Below are positions 14,501 through 29,500 of a DNA stretch of 64,000 nt, one piece after another; the first letter of the stretch is position 1; every line of letters starts with the position of its first letter. The notes under the pieces are model-generated. The model had not been told where the DNA came from, did not search any database, and saw only the letters and a list, made by a program, of their open reading frames with translations. The stretch is taken from the NCBI GenBank assembly GCA_022818135.1, contig JAFMSR010000001.1, positions 1,333,921 to 1,397,920 on the forward strand. The letters are read 5' to 3'. The DNA comes from Saxidomus purpurata. Taxonomy: Eukaryota > Mollusca > Bivalvia > Venerida > Veneridae. The translations under genes and the position numbers were made by a program.

Positions 14501-17500
14501 TTTTTTTGCATTTTGCTGTTATTTCTTTCTACAATATCTACTAAATGGCTATGATTCTAATGATCTAACAATATATAATAATCAAAAGCGTTACATCAAT
14601 TGATAGATTCACATGAATACGAGCCAACAAAACCATACCAATGTGTACATTTTGTATAGTTTAATTGACTTAAATATAGATGTTGTGTTTGGAGTCTTCA
14701 TTACCGCAATGAAACTTACCAATGCCATACTACTAGCCAGGATCATGGTAATGATGAATGTTTCAAAGTATTTATGCTGAGTTACTCTGTAGGCTCTGCA
14801 TCTCCATTTCCACCAGAACTTGCCAGCTTTTGTATTCTCAATTGTTGTACAGCATTTTATCTTCCTTTTAACTATACTACAAAAGCAATCGTCAGGATAT
14901 TCAACGAATTCCACATCTACGTCATTTATTTCAGGCTCCCCATCTAACTCCACCTTCTTTAAACTTTGAGTTTCAGCATCTGACATAGAAGATGCATCGG
15001 AATCCGATGCTATGCTTTTGTTACTTTCAGACGCTCGACTTGGTGTACGTGTTGACGGTTCCGATAGCTTCAAAAGAAGTAGGTAACTTTTAAACATATC
15101 AAAATAGCACATGCAAAATACGAGAGCATAATATGGATGGAATATATAACAAATTGATCTTTGTTCGTAGACATATTTCACTATAGGAATACGGTAATGC
15201 CAAGACACACTGAATAATCAGTAAATACTTGTATTGAAATTGTTTCTTAATTTTCAAATACAGTTAATTCCGTATATAAAGAACTCCTTGGGACCATTTA
15301 AATGTGTTCCTTATATCCACAGTACGTTATATCCATACAACATTTTCATTTTAAATTAAACATTAACAAGAGGGCCATGATGGCCCTTTATCGCTCACCC
15401 GAGTACAACTGCTTTTAACAAAGTTGCTAGAAATCATCGAAACAACCTTTCTGACAAATTTCCAGGATATTTGGGCTGAAAATGTTACCCCTAGAGTGTT
15501 AACAAGGTTTTTTTTCACATTCAGGCTGTGTGACCTAGTTTTTGACCCAAGATGACCCATATTCGAACTTGAGCTAGAAATCATAGAAACAACTCAGGCG
15601 AGCTAAAAAAGGGCACAGAAAATAAATGTGTTCCTTATATCCGGAATCGTTATATACGGAGTTTACTGTATAATATCAAACATATTTTACAAGGTGCCCC
15701 TACACCACTTTCGTTACAAAACAAAAAACAACAAAAAAACAAGACAACATGATGATATTGTCAAACATTTGGGTACTTCTGGTATAAAATTCTAGCTAAA
15801 TTAAAATATATTTGACATATTTCACAACAGTTTCAATGAACATATATTCTTACCATAGCATCAACAGTATCTCCATTTAATTCTGAAAAAGATAAATACA
15901 CATAAGTAATATATAATATATATATGACAATATTGCAGTTTCACATGCACACACGCGTTGAAAAACGTCAGATAGGTTGCAGTAAATCGAAAGATGCAAG
16001 GAAACAAAACATAATTTACACGGTAAATCAAAAGAAAAAAAATCAATAAGAGTCCTAACATAGAGCTTATGAAACAACGAAGCAAACTATCTTTGAGTAT
16101 GAACTACCTTGGGAAATGTAACTGAGGTGACATTTACCTATTCTAAATACTTTATGCAGACCAATTAAGTCGATATAATTATGTATTTATTGATCGAAAC
16201 ATTTTTCCTAATTATCATTTTGTCAAGTTTTAAACCTTTTTACTTATAAGTAAGTCTTTTTGGGCTTAATTCTTAACATGACCAGGCTCGGTAAAAAAGA
16301 ACATAGCCAACTACACTGTTTACTACACAACCATGGTCTCTTTTGATACACGTTTAAGATTGATTATATTCACACTATATGAAAAGTGACATTAAAATAA
16401 AGTTTGTAAATTGCTGGATCCTCTTACATTGTAATAACCGGAATTAATTTAATTAGCGCTGACTTTATTTTAGGAGCAATACAAGAAAACATATAAGAGC
16501 TAACAATATAAAAGTGCAAAAATAGTATCTAATTTACACCAGCGAATATGCAAGTACATTACCATTAAAACAAACAAACAGAAACAAGTACACTTAATTT
16601 GCTCAATGAACATTACAAGGAACGTTTCAAACTCGTTACTTAATTTGTACACAACAAATTTAGCTGTTGCGACATGGGTAACTGACATAAACTTGACCAT
16701 GACCAGTTTCTAGAAATAATTGGAACTGGAGGTATTACTTGAAATCAGCCAACTGAGGATCAGGAACTGCATTATACCATTAAACTAGATAAAGGCATAT
16801 AGGCTAGAGTAAATAACGGAAACAAAAAATCATTACACATGACTGTAAAACCCTGATCGATACATAACGTTTGTCGCGAAGTATGTCACAACGGCGCAAA
16901 TTAACGGAAATTAGAATACATACATCTAAACTCATTAAGTTATTAAGTATTACATAGATAAGATAATACAAGAATCACCATAACGGCAAGAGAACTGGAA
17001 TAATGATTAACATCTAACCTGATTGTTTTTTTTAAAGATCTACAAAAATGTCATATTGGTATATACAAAACAAATGTAAAAGGGTTATTAATATAGTAAT
17101 GTGCACAAGAGGCAGGATTTGCTCTTGTCATGCATCGGCTCTTACGACATCGAAGCACGAGGATGGGAAACAATCCGGCTTCTAGACCACACTTCTATAA
17201 TAATGACCCTTTTATTATATATCATGTGTTTCTTGCCTGCGCAAATAAATCTGAACTGAAGTGAACTTTTAAACATAAAATAGAAGAAAAGCTAAGACGA
17301 GCGACAACTGCATTGTAAGCAGTGGCATTTTATTGATGTCACCGCGTAGATGTAAGGACCCAATGAAAAACGGCGTTAAAAATGCTGTTAACATAAGAAA
17401 TCTTGTATGCATTATAAAAACACTCTTACAAAACTATTATTACCATAAGAGAAATTTAACAAATGAGAAACGATTTGTTATAAATTTCAAAGTATGCTAC

Positions 17501-20500
17501 AGAGGATAGATAGATTTGGTTTTGGTATAAATATATATCAAGAGATATGTATGGTTAAATATCGCATAAGATAACAAAACGTAAAAAAACATATAAAGTT
17601 TTCCTATTGTCTCTACTACTATGAATTGAGACCAGAACCATTAGCCTTTACTCTGCTTGCAAGACATGACTCTGCCACTGCGACTAACGCAGATCATGAT
17701 CAGCCTATACATTATGTGCAATTTGATCATGGTCTGCATTGTTTGCTTTTCAGTCAGTATAATCTTTTTTTTTTTTTAATTTGAGGCCCCCTTTAGGGTA
17801 ACCCGGTGCACGACAATTCGTCGAAAGACACTCGATAGAATATGACATTAAACAGAAAGGACAGGTGGTAGAATGCGACATGTTAAAGAAAGAACAATGA
17901 TAGAAATGTTTTACTGTCGAATGTCGAAAACTTTCGACGACTGGTCGAAAACTCTGAGAACTGAAAACGAAAGTAAGCGGGTACAAAATGTATACCGGAA
18001 GTACTCTAGACGTTGAACTGATTCATTACAAAATCAAAATTTAATCAAATTTATTTTAATCAATCAACAGTCACGCTGTAGGTCACATGCACTTTTCTCT
18101 TTGGTCAGTATCCCCGATATTCCGCTGGGAATGGTCATCAACTCCTTGTTAAGAAGCCTCGATGGGCATTCGTCTGATGTCGAAGCGACTTCCTTTAGCC
18201 TTGCCATTGCCTTTTGCACTTCTATCAGTGGCTGATCAGGCCCATGGTTATGCTCAGTTTCCTTTAAAATCCTATTGTCAAAATTGGTAATATGCTAATA
18301 ATATTGCATAAAAAGAAATCAACAACAGTTCACTCATTTTTCATACTCGTGCATAACTTTCATACACACCATAGAAATCGTGCATAAAATGTGACTAGTT
18401 ATTAAAAGATTAAATGGTCAAATCGCGCGAACATATTTTAAGAGGTAAAAAGGAAATCAAATAGACCACCGATCAATCATAACAAAAGGATAATAATCAG
18501 CTGCGACACTTAGTCGAAATAAAATACACATCATTATTCGGACAAGTGTCGCAGGTTAAAATATTTTTCGACCTTGTGTCCTACTCTATCAATTGCCTAT
18601 TCGACCGCATGTCTATTCTTTTAATTGTCGTATTCTTTCAAGTGTCTTTCGACGAATGGTCGTAGATCCAGGGTAACCCCATTTATTTGAATACAATTAA
18701 AGCAGTACAAACAAGCTCTGAAGCTTTCGAAAAGACTACATTAACAGTCAGTTATAATCTTAATCATCACACCTTTTAACATATAATGGTGATGTCAAAA
18801 ACTGAAAAAACTGTCAAACAGGGTAAGGGTTTAAAATTGTCGTGGATGGACATCAATTGTTTCATTGTGATAATTTTAAGCACTTTGATACATTGTTTTT
18901 TTTAACAAACTATACTTTCATAATTTAAACAACATTCAAATTGGCAAATGCCTTTTTCAAAAATGTCTACACTTTTAAATTCACATGTTATCATATTCAT
19001 GACAAGCTTAAAATAAAAAAACAACAAAACGTCAGGAAAGACGTCACGTCCTAATGACGTCATATACACTAAGCGTCCAAATGACGTTTCCCGTACTTTC
19101 AGGTAAGAGTCCAATCACATGAAGAATACACTTAAAAACTAGAATTCAGTTGAAATTCAGTTGTCATGAATATGATCAACATGTGAATTTAAAAAGTGTA
19201 GACAAATTTCTTGAAAAAGGCAATATTGCCGAAAATTTGAATTAAAGAGTTGTTTTAAATAGAAAAACAGTTATAATTATTATTCCCTGAGGAATATTGA
19301 AAGTATTTATACTTTCATAGTTATAATTGAATGAGATGAGTGATCCAAAGTACGCTCAGGTTATTCGAAATAGGAAACCCTTTTGCTTATGGGATGCTTA
19401 CTGTTATAAGACTACAATCTTATATATATGCATACGGTATATTCAATAATATGTAAAACACACTACTTTCCTATTGTTTATGTAAGTCAGTAATGAAGAC
19501 ATTGAAATTCGTTGAATTGGGATCCCCGCCGTATAGGACCACATTTCTGAAGGGATAAAATTTTGTTTAGCAATTTTGGTAGAGGGCTATTTTATCACTA
19601 TTGCAAAATTAAACGAAGTTATAGAGACTGGGTTGAAAAGAGACTCTTTGAAGTTTCTGTGTAGATTACATTGGGAAGCAGAGTGTATAAGTAAAACTGA
19701 CCCATCGCCTGTGGGGGCGTTATTTCACTGCGTATGCATTTCCTGCTTAAGGATGAATTTCCTTTTGCAGTTTTGGTTAAGGGCCATAAGATAATAAACT
19801 GACCAGATTAAATTCGTTTCGATTCCTTTTTTAATTTTTTTAAATTTCTATAAAGATTATGTAGGGAACTAACCAAACCATCTGGGGCCTCATTTTTAAG
19901 GGATTATCTTTATTTGAAAACTGTTGGTATATAATTATAAGCCTATGATTTGTGTGAAATCAAATAAAACATCTGACGATTACTCGGAGTTTCAAATAAA
20001 AAGAACTTTAAAGTTTTAATTAATAAAGAAGGAGCCCGATCCCATTGGGCCTCATTCCAGAAGAAATCAGTTTTCTTAAATCAGTTTTTATAAATTCCTG
20101 AATATGATTCGTCTTGATGTCAGGCATCAACAATTTACTTGTCTCATTGTGTTTGTTACATTTTTCTTTGAAACAAGACACTGGGGTGTTGGTATCATCA
20201 ATTATACTCAATGAATTTGTTAATAATGTGAAAACAGTTTTGTTTTCTAAAAAAAAAATAGGAAGCTGTCTCTCGGAAGGCAAAACTAAGATTAGAAATT
20301 AATAGGGACTTGGCAATGACTTATTCAAACACAGTGTTCTAAGGCCAGTTTACTTGTGTATTTGACGATTAACGGATATTATTTCATAATTCGATGATTA
20401 TTTGTACCTCATAAATTTAATTCTGACAACTGGTTTCATAGAAAGACAGACGGACGGACGGACAACATAAAAAACAATATCCCTCCACCATCAGCAGGAA

Positions 20501-23500
20501 ATAAGAAGCGTTTTTTTGCAGAATATATCACAATAACGCAAAATGTAGGTAACAGAGTTATTTGGATTTTCAAATTACAAGAAGAATTTTGATTAAGTTA
20601 CAGTGAAGAAATAATTCTTACTTGCAATATATTTTAATAAGTAGGAAATCGGTATCGATTTGTATTTTTCTAAGGATCGTTATCTTCATTATGTCTTGGA
20701 AAAAGGATAAAATAAAAAGACTATTAACACGGGGCTGATAGAGAATGGTGTTAGAGAGTTCTATTTGCTAACTGGTTAATGGTTCAAATTTAAACACCAG
20801 TATGTGAGAAAAAGAAATACAGATACTGTGTTAGACCTTACTACTGTTAAGCCAAATCATGTGTGGTTCGTTTGTGTTTTGCTTTGTTTTCGCTTCTTCA
20901 AAAACAAAATAGAAATGTCCCGCTTGCTTTTTGCCAAACAAAGACCACAGCTTAAAAGTAGATACATTTTCCTCGCGTAGTTTACTTCCTTAAAACGAAA
21001 ACAACACTACACAAAGTCACCACAGTAGTGAAAACTGTTAGTGCAAGGCAGGTGAACCTGGTTTAGTAGTATGTGTCACGTGACCATTCTCATCAATCGT
21101 CACTTTACCAATGCATCTGTCGTCCACAAGTGTTCCATTTTTCCCATTTGTGTCTACAGTTACTGGTAATGGTCTTTTACCTTCTTTAGTTCGTTTCACT
21201 AATACAATCAGATGAACTTTTACCCAGTTTCCGAACCTGCAATTAAAGATGTAAAAACTTGCTAAAACTACATAAGAAATCTTACCAGCTTAGAAGAGAC
21301 TTCAATATCATGCTGCATGTTTATGTGTGTTCAAGAATAACAACAAAGGCACGTTATGATTCGGCGTTAATGTAATTTTCCTATATTCATAGCAATTATT
21401 TAAAACTAAAGGAGGACTACTTGAAATATGTGCAATAGCAATAAACAAACTAATAGAAATGTTTTATTTTAAAGGGGCATAACTCTGCAACACTTTGATG
21501 GCTACACGTCTTGTCATTTACTACTCATGGTGATTGTGTACTAATATTCACTGCGATTCTATCACCACTGAAGGAGAAGTTCGCACCACAAACTACCTTT
21601 ATTATAAAAGTGGACCGACCGACCGACCGACGGACCATCAGACCGACAGGGTGATTCAAGGGGTATAGTTATGTACACTTTACTGTAAGAAGTATCATCA
21701 GGTAACTTTGCATGTCGTCATTTAAGTGTTTTGGACATTTTCAGCAATACGATGAACCATCTATTATTAGATCACAGAGAGAAGAAACACAGAATAAACT
21801 GTAAAAGTATTAACAGAACTGTATTAAGCAAAAACAGTTTTTAAATTAGTATCTAGTCGGTCGAAGAATTATACTTTGTTTTTGTAAAGTCGTGGTGAAA
21901 TGTAAAGAATATACGCAAAATAAATAATAGACCGGCAAATTAAAAAAAGTATTACTTGTATAATTTATGCGTATAAAATCGTTGTCAAAAGTAACGTATA
22001 TGAACACACGGACAGGGTTTATAGCTACCATACATTTACCTAGAAAATCTGTTGAAAGCCTCAGCTAGTTTGTTAGGTGAAGCTTCTTCTTCGCCGGGCT
22101 GATCTATGTTCTCAGTACCAAAAGAGGAGATCAGTAAGGCAATAAATAGATTGAGGACCTATAATATTTTAAAAATAATTAAATTTCACAAATCAAAAGA
22201 AACAATCAATTTACATATTTTCTGATATTTAACTATATGTATATACAAATGCATATGTTGACATAGTATAAATAGTATGTTCCTCACAACATGTTTACAT
22301 ATACAAGACAAGTAAACGAACTAAATTTAAATTTGGAAAAAAATGTGTACAAAATTACCGGATAGTAAATATAGCATCCCTCAATAAACACGATTGGAAC
22401 AAATATTATTTTCTTAAATCAATCAAACGCATATTCTCTTGACGTTTTACCAACGTTTTAATTTGATCACACTTTTCTCAGGTCAGTATAAATACACAAG
22501 TAGTGCATAATCACGTGTACCTACAGAACGTTACGGCTGTCTCCTGTTCGGAACCACAGACTCCCGTTAGTACTTGCTAAAAGCAAGTTGGTCCTTTCAT
22601 TCGGACTTCTCTGCGTTTATCTCTATTTTGTTAACGAATCATGTTTAAATACATTTATTTTCAGCTATGATACTCAGACTGAAAAAACATATTCTGAGAT
22701 CACCTTTTTAATTTGTCAATCCCGATATTCATATTTACGGAGAAGGATTTTTAATTTACACGTGTATGTATTTTTTTCTATATAAGAAACAACGATAAAG
22801 ATTCCAACCGATAGGACCGAGATACACATTTGATCTACCCTCTAATGAATCCAGAATTTGTAATTTTCGCGCACCTGCTATCGACCGGTAATCTGATTGG
22901 ATCTGTAAACCCGTGTATATTCTTCTTACTGCTTCTGTGCACATTATATATAGTTAAAATGTCACGCTGGTCAGTGTTAGGTCACAGTGCTATGATGTCA
23001 AGTGTTATGGTTATTGTGTGCTCAACATGTTTTACTTTTTTAGTTAATTAATTAACTGTTCGGTTACTAGTCTGATTAATAACCATTGAAATGTCATATA
23101 TAAACGGTAAATCAACGGTGTAAGTGGGAAGAATTAAACTATGAATATTTGTCACGTTTGGGGTATGTCTGATTAATAAAATTTAACATTAACTGAACAT
23201 TCTATACAGATTAGCTTTATATAATATGCACAAAACTTACCAGTAAAAGAAGCAAATACACATGCAGGGCGCGTCGTTGATACAGAACAAATGACAGTTG
23301 TTGGTTTCCATACATGGCCATGGTAATGCTAGATATTTCGTGCATGATTTAACTTTGGCAGATTCAATTTAAACTCAATATTTTGTTTGTTTGAAACTAT
23401 CTCACAATATTCACGAATGAAGGAATTCTTAAATGAAACAATCAATTAATCAATCAAGCAATAAATTAGAAGTCTAATATCTTACCACAAGGTTTCCTAT

Positions 23501-26500
23501 CACATAAGTCAGCAAAAAGAAGGGAATACATGACGGTCCATGGGCTCTTATGCAGTACCACATTGAATCTATCCATTCACCACACAAAACTCTAAACACT
23601 ATCATAAACGAATGTAAAAAATCTTTAAAACTCCATCTTGGAAGTCCCTCTTCAGCGTAAAATATTTCATAACTTGGAGCGAATAATTGTTGTCCCATTA
23701 CAGCAAATATGAAAATGACTATCCCTAAGACGAAGGTCAAATTGCCTAAAGCTCCCATAGTTCGAGCAACAATACTCATGAGCATGTTCAATGTTTGCCA
23801 CGACTTTGCAAGTTTAAACACACGCAGCTGAAATATAAATTCAAACATTATGTTTTAGTTTTTTCTTTTACCTGTTTTTCAACTCGTGAAAAGAAAATTA
23901 ATCTGCAAAACGATCACTCAAACAGATAGAAAATTTGAGGTAAGGGATAAATAATTCGCAAAGACATGCATAAATAGTTTTCTTTTGTAAGCTCGTTTTA
24001 AAGTCTTTCAGTAATTTCTTTTGATTTTCAAATGTTCTATTTCATGCACATTGAAGTAGATAAAGTTTATATATTTATCGTGTCGTGTTTGTTGTAAAGA
24101 ATTTATGTTTCATTAGCTTATTTTGTCTTCGTCTATAAAAAGTCAGGAATACATGTGCTAAGAGAAGACACCCATCGTACACATAACGACACAACCAAAA
24201 ATATGAAATTACCAAACGAAACGTCCTCAATACCGACAATCCTTTAACACCTTCCAATAACATTTCTACGAAACTCAGTGCCACAATAAAAAAGTCAAAG
24301 ATGTTCCATCCATCTTGCATGTACTTGAAAAAACCGAGAGCTAGGATTTTCAAGAAAGCCTCTCCCGCAAATATATAGGAGCACACCTGAAAAAAGAGTT
24401 ACTATGACTCAATGATAAAGTGCATCTGGTACATTTGTATATATGTGCTGTTAGTTTTTACTGAGGTACCCTAATAACTCCGTGTAGTTCATGTGTTTTC
24501 TTGTCTGCTACGTATTACAAATGTCGTATATCCAATATGTAATCGATGTGTCAGCTGTTGAAATCCAAATAACATATTCAAATTTATGCTAAAATGTGCA
24601 ATTCTGAAAAATTGTTAGTATTAGTTTACATTTCTACGATATCAAGATACTTTTCAATGTAAAAACGGCATATATATATATAATATATATAATAAATATG
24701 AAAAACTTCAAGTGTTCGTACTTTGTTGCCACTTTCCAGGGTGTTCGCCATCTCCTCTGACATACCGTGTTGATCTAACGCCATGAAGCCCGTATTCGCT
24801 AAAATGCATAGGGTGATAAATAAGTCCACAAAGGCATCCAGGATAATGAACCCTACCCACTCCTGAATTTTCGCAAACCAAGCGGGAACCTCCCAACTAC
24901 ATAGCAACCTTTGTACTTTATCTTTTAAGGGTTCATTTTGTATGCTATATATGCTTCCACTAAATCCACTTTTTCGTCTTGACGCGACTTCCACGTGATC
25001 GATGAGCTCTCTGAGTACCATGACATCTGAAACAGAGCACGTGATTACTTAACACCAGGCTCAAATGCTTTTGAAAAACAAACTTTTAGAAAAAAAGGTA
25101 AACTGCACCTACATAATTATGAGCATGTTGACAACTCTACAGTTATTTCAAGTAGGCATGTTTGGTAATCAACAGGTATTTCAACTTTTCTAAGTGACGG
25201 TCTGGATAAGCACATAAATGCTCATAAATAACACAAGTTTATAATTCATATAACATCACAACTAGTTAACAACTTATCTAAAAAATATTTATCTATGAAC
25301 ATCTTTCATGAAAAGTTCATGTTGTACCTTTAGGGTCGACTTGCGAAGCACTTGGTGTCCGACAAGATCCTTTAGATCGTTTACTTAGGTCGCAATCGGA
25401 GTCCTGAAGAAACAAATACAGGTCAACAGTACCAAGAAAACACAATTTCGTCATTAGTTTTGCTTTCAAACACAACAGTATTGACAGGGCGATGTGTATA
25501 CTTTAAGTTAAGCTTTTAGATAACTCGACCCTTTTGAAAATAAAAATACAAATCAGTATCATTTGTTTTATGTTTTTGAATGTTTTTACTCTTCCGAATG
25601 ACCAACATAATAGATTAATCATGAAGCAAATTAAGCAATGTTTTATACTCTTAAAACGATGAATTATACTACAACTAAATATAAACGAATTTGTACTAGT
25701 TTTAGTTCTAATGAATATAACGAAAAACTGTTTTACCATCATGGTGATATAATTATACAGTAAACTCCGTTTATAACGAATTCTTTGGGACCATTTAAAT
25801 TTGTTCCTTATATCCGGAGTTTGTAATATCTATATAACATTTTCATATAAAATAAATGAAGACATTTTTTTCGGGCAGATAATTGTTTTTTGTAATATCC
25901 TAATTTTCATTATATACGGAGTCGTTCTCAGTTTACTGTACTTTCGTATAAGAGAAAAAAATTTCTCACACGATTTCGAAACATTCACTTTGTTTTTAGC
26001 ATCTTATTTGACCTTTATGCAATATGACCATTTTGATCAGTAATACATTTCTATATAAATAATCTGATTTTAAGTCTTTAACCAAAAAATGTAACCAACT
26101 ACTGCTAAAGTCATATGTGCAGTGATATGACTATTTATAAAATGCTTGGGAAAACATCGAATCCTCACGTATAATTAATGGTTTTCAAGATTAAGACCTT
26201 GTTTGTAATGAAGCGGTATAGGTCAGATCTTGTGATATATATATATGACATCACAGGAACTAATTAATTTTGTGGTATATAGCTGGTATTCAATGCCGAG
26301 AGTGTCCATGCCCTGCACAACCATTCAAAATTCCATTTTTCAAAGCACGGAACAAGTTTAGAGGTGAACTGTCATGGTTCCAAAGAAAACAACCCGACAC
26401 TATAAAGAGTTCGAAGTTTTCTTTAAATGAACTTCGAGTTATTGAGAATACAATATAAAATATACACACTAAGCAGAAGGGTGAAATGTAAACGTTAGTT

Positions 26501-29500
26501 TTTATAAAGCAGTATTTTCCCACATACATAAATCCACATAATATGTGTAAATTAAAAACGTGGACTGCAAGTTTAGTGATACCATCAAACCTAAATGAAA
26601 TTTTAAAAAAGCGGAATACAAGTAGTATGCATACTTTAACATAAATAATTAGTACAAACCCTCACCACAAAATGTAAAGGAAATTTAGCACGCATTACAC
26701 ACGCAAACATAATCCCACATGCATCTGCAAACGCGAACACATGTAGAAAAAACAAAGGAACAAATACAAGACGTTTACGATATAATCAAGATTTGTAAAA
26801 AAAAGAATCGAGTTAAACTATCAAAAGGAGAGTATAAGAAAATTTGACATGTTTAGTTCTAACAATGCTTTGCATGAGCCAGGAAGCTTTATTTCCCTTG
26901 CCTAGCACATACAGGTTAAATATATAACTTTTAACCTTTAATTCCTCTATATTTGAAGAGCATAAAAAGAGCATTTATTTTTGCTTTCAGTGGCTTTCCA
27001 TTCCTTGTTTTATTTTAGAATACTTATTCCACAAATGTCAAGATATATAGTCTTTCTCGATTCTTTTCCTTATGACAACAATAATTATGGCAAATTAATT
27101 AATAAGTTACTGATTTATATTTACGCAACACATTCACTCACGTTGCCTGACTTATCCGAGTAAACGCCGGGCATTAAGTGCTGTCCTTTATTTTTTTCGA
27201 ATGCCATCATTAACATTCTTAACTTGTCTTTATCCGGCGAACGAGGCGAGTGTCTTGGATGAGATGATCTACTTGTCACAGAAGTGTAACTACTCCGCCG
27301 TGAAGAATCGTCGAAATGCCTTCGCATTGTGGAAGCACGTCTTGTTAGTATTGAGAGTTTAGAAGGTAAAGTGCATAGTCTAATATCATCGGAGGAAGGG
27401 GTCACAGCATTGGAATCATCAGCGTAGGGAAGGTTCAGGGATTCCAAGTGCACCAATGGCTGACGTTCAGCGTGATGACGCAGCTGTTTTGGTATTTTGA
27501 TAATTGATTTTCGATGCTTCCCGATGAAAGGGGAACCAGGCAGACTGTGACTAGCCTGTAAATATGAGATGGGTACAGGTACCAGAAACCACACACAAAG
27601 CTGTAAGCTACCCATAGCAACCACAGGCAAAAAAGCATACACATGACGTTCTAGTTATTTTTCATTTCACATCAATATGCAGTTATGTTAGTTTTTAATG
27701 TTACGTCATTAGTGCTACCTTGTTAGAAATGTTAGAATCATCACACATATGTTATAATCATGACAATAAGGCATGAAATATGACCATTTCAGTCCGTTTT
27801 TAATGTAGTAAACACATGTATATAATTAAAAAAATATTTTAAAAAATATGCTCATTCATGGTATAAAATTTCTGGTGTTTATATAACATTCTTCAACAAT
27901 TTTCATTCATTTTTGTCTAAATACTAGTATACAAATCAAATGTAAACTAGTAGTAGCTGACATTTTGTCCACACTCTTATACACATATGAGTAATCTTTG
28001 ATGTCAATATTTGAAAACTCTGTTATTGTATTAGTTCAGTAAATCAATTGCATTATTTCTTCGAACTGTAAATGGTCAATATGGGGAAATAAGAAGGTAA
28101 GTTTTCATATGGTTATACTACATTAAATGTACCTTAGTACCACCCACTCTGAGATGGTGTGGATCACCAGAATGTTTCTCAGACTGTACAGAGATTCTGT
28201 CCACAGCGTCCTCTGTCTTATCGGGACTAAAGGGTGGGTCACTGGCGTTTGAAGCTATACTCGGACTCTTTGTCAGTTCCTCGAGAAATTCGTCAATTCC
28301 CGCCTGTATGTTTTCTCTTTGGTTCTGTAAAGCGAACGATAACACAACTCTTTACGTGTTCCAATTACAAAGCGTATTGTCAAAAATGATAACTGTGAGT
28401 CTACTGGTACAATTAATAGCTTCTGAACAATAACTGACAAACATATTGCAAAGTGGGCTTGTTTACTAGGTGTAATTACGTACTTAATTTCACAATCACT
28501 TAAAATAAATTAAAAAAAACATGCAAGGAATATTTATGGGTAAAACAAAAACAACACATTCTACTAAACACACGAGGATTCTACTTGTACTACATGTATA
28601 TAGACAGTACACAAGAAATTGACTTACAAATAAAAAATACCTATATGTTTAAGAAACGAACATTGTTTAAAACGGGTTGAAAATATTCTTAAATGCCCAA
28701 TATAAATTGACATTTTTCTATTGTTAGGTGTATACATGTGTATTGGCATGTCTTAAAGCTGAATACACTGCTGTTCACGTTGTTGTGTCAAGATAAAAAA
28801 CGAGACAGGGTTACATAAGCATGGGAATTATATAGAATCTCTGTCAATGGGAAAATTGTTTGAAATGGCAAGTAGGTTGTGTGTTTTAAACATATATATA
28901 TATATCAGACTCTAAGACAAGCCATTTGTTTGACGTTGTAAGATTTCGGCATAAATTTGCCATATTTCCAGTGTAAAGAAATGGTATTTTTGTCCTGTAT
29001 GTAAAATATGACATTCGACATACAAAAGATGGCTTTTCTGACACAAATTAAAGTAAATTGACAGATTTTCCGATTGCAGACACCAATCTGATGTACACAG
29101 AAAGCTTCTTACTGCAACTCATGATGTGATTTTGCAGTTCAAATGCTGTGCAATTGTGACTGACATTTTTAAGGGGAAATATGGAGTAATTTTGAAAACT
29201 TGCAATTTTGCATAATTAAGATTTTACAAACAAGATATGCGAATAGATATATACAATCTAGCTTGTGGTTTTCCTCGGTTGGGCTTATATTCCCAAAATC
29301 TCGGTGGTTTTAATGGTTTATATACAATTAATCTACTCTTTTCATGTATGATGGTGTCGATTAAGTTGCTTTTGTGAGCCGGCCGAGGAGAATCACAGAA
29401 ATCCGTTAAATGATAACAAGCATCTTCTTGGTTATGATTAAGAACTCAATTCCCAAAGCGTTCACTATATATTTATAATAAAACAGTACAAATAATACCT

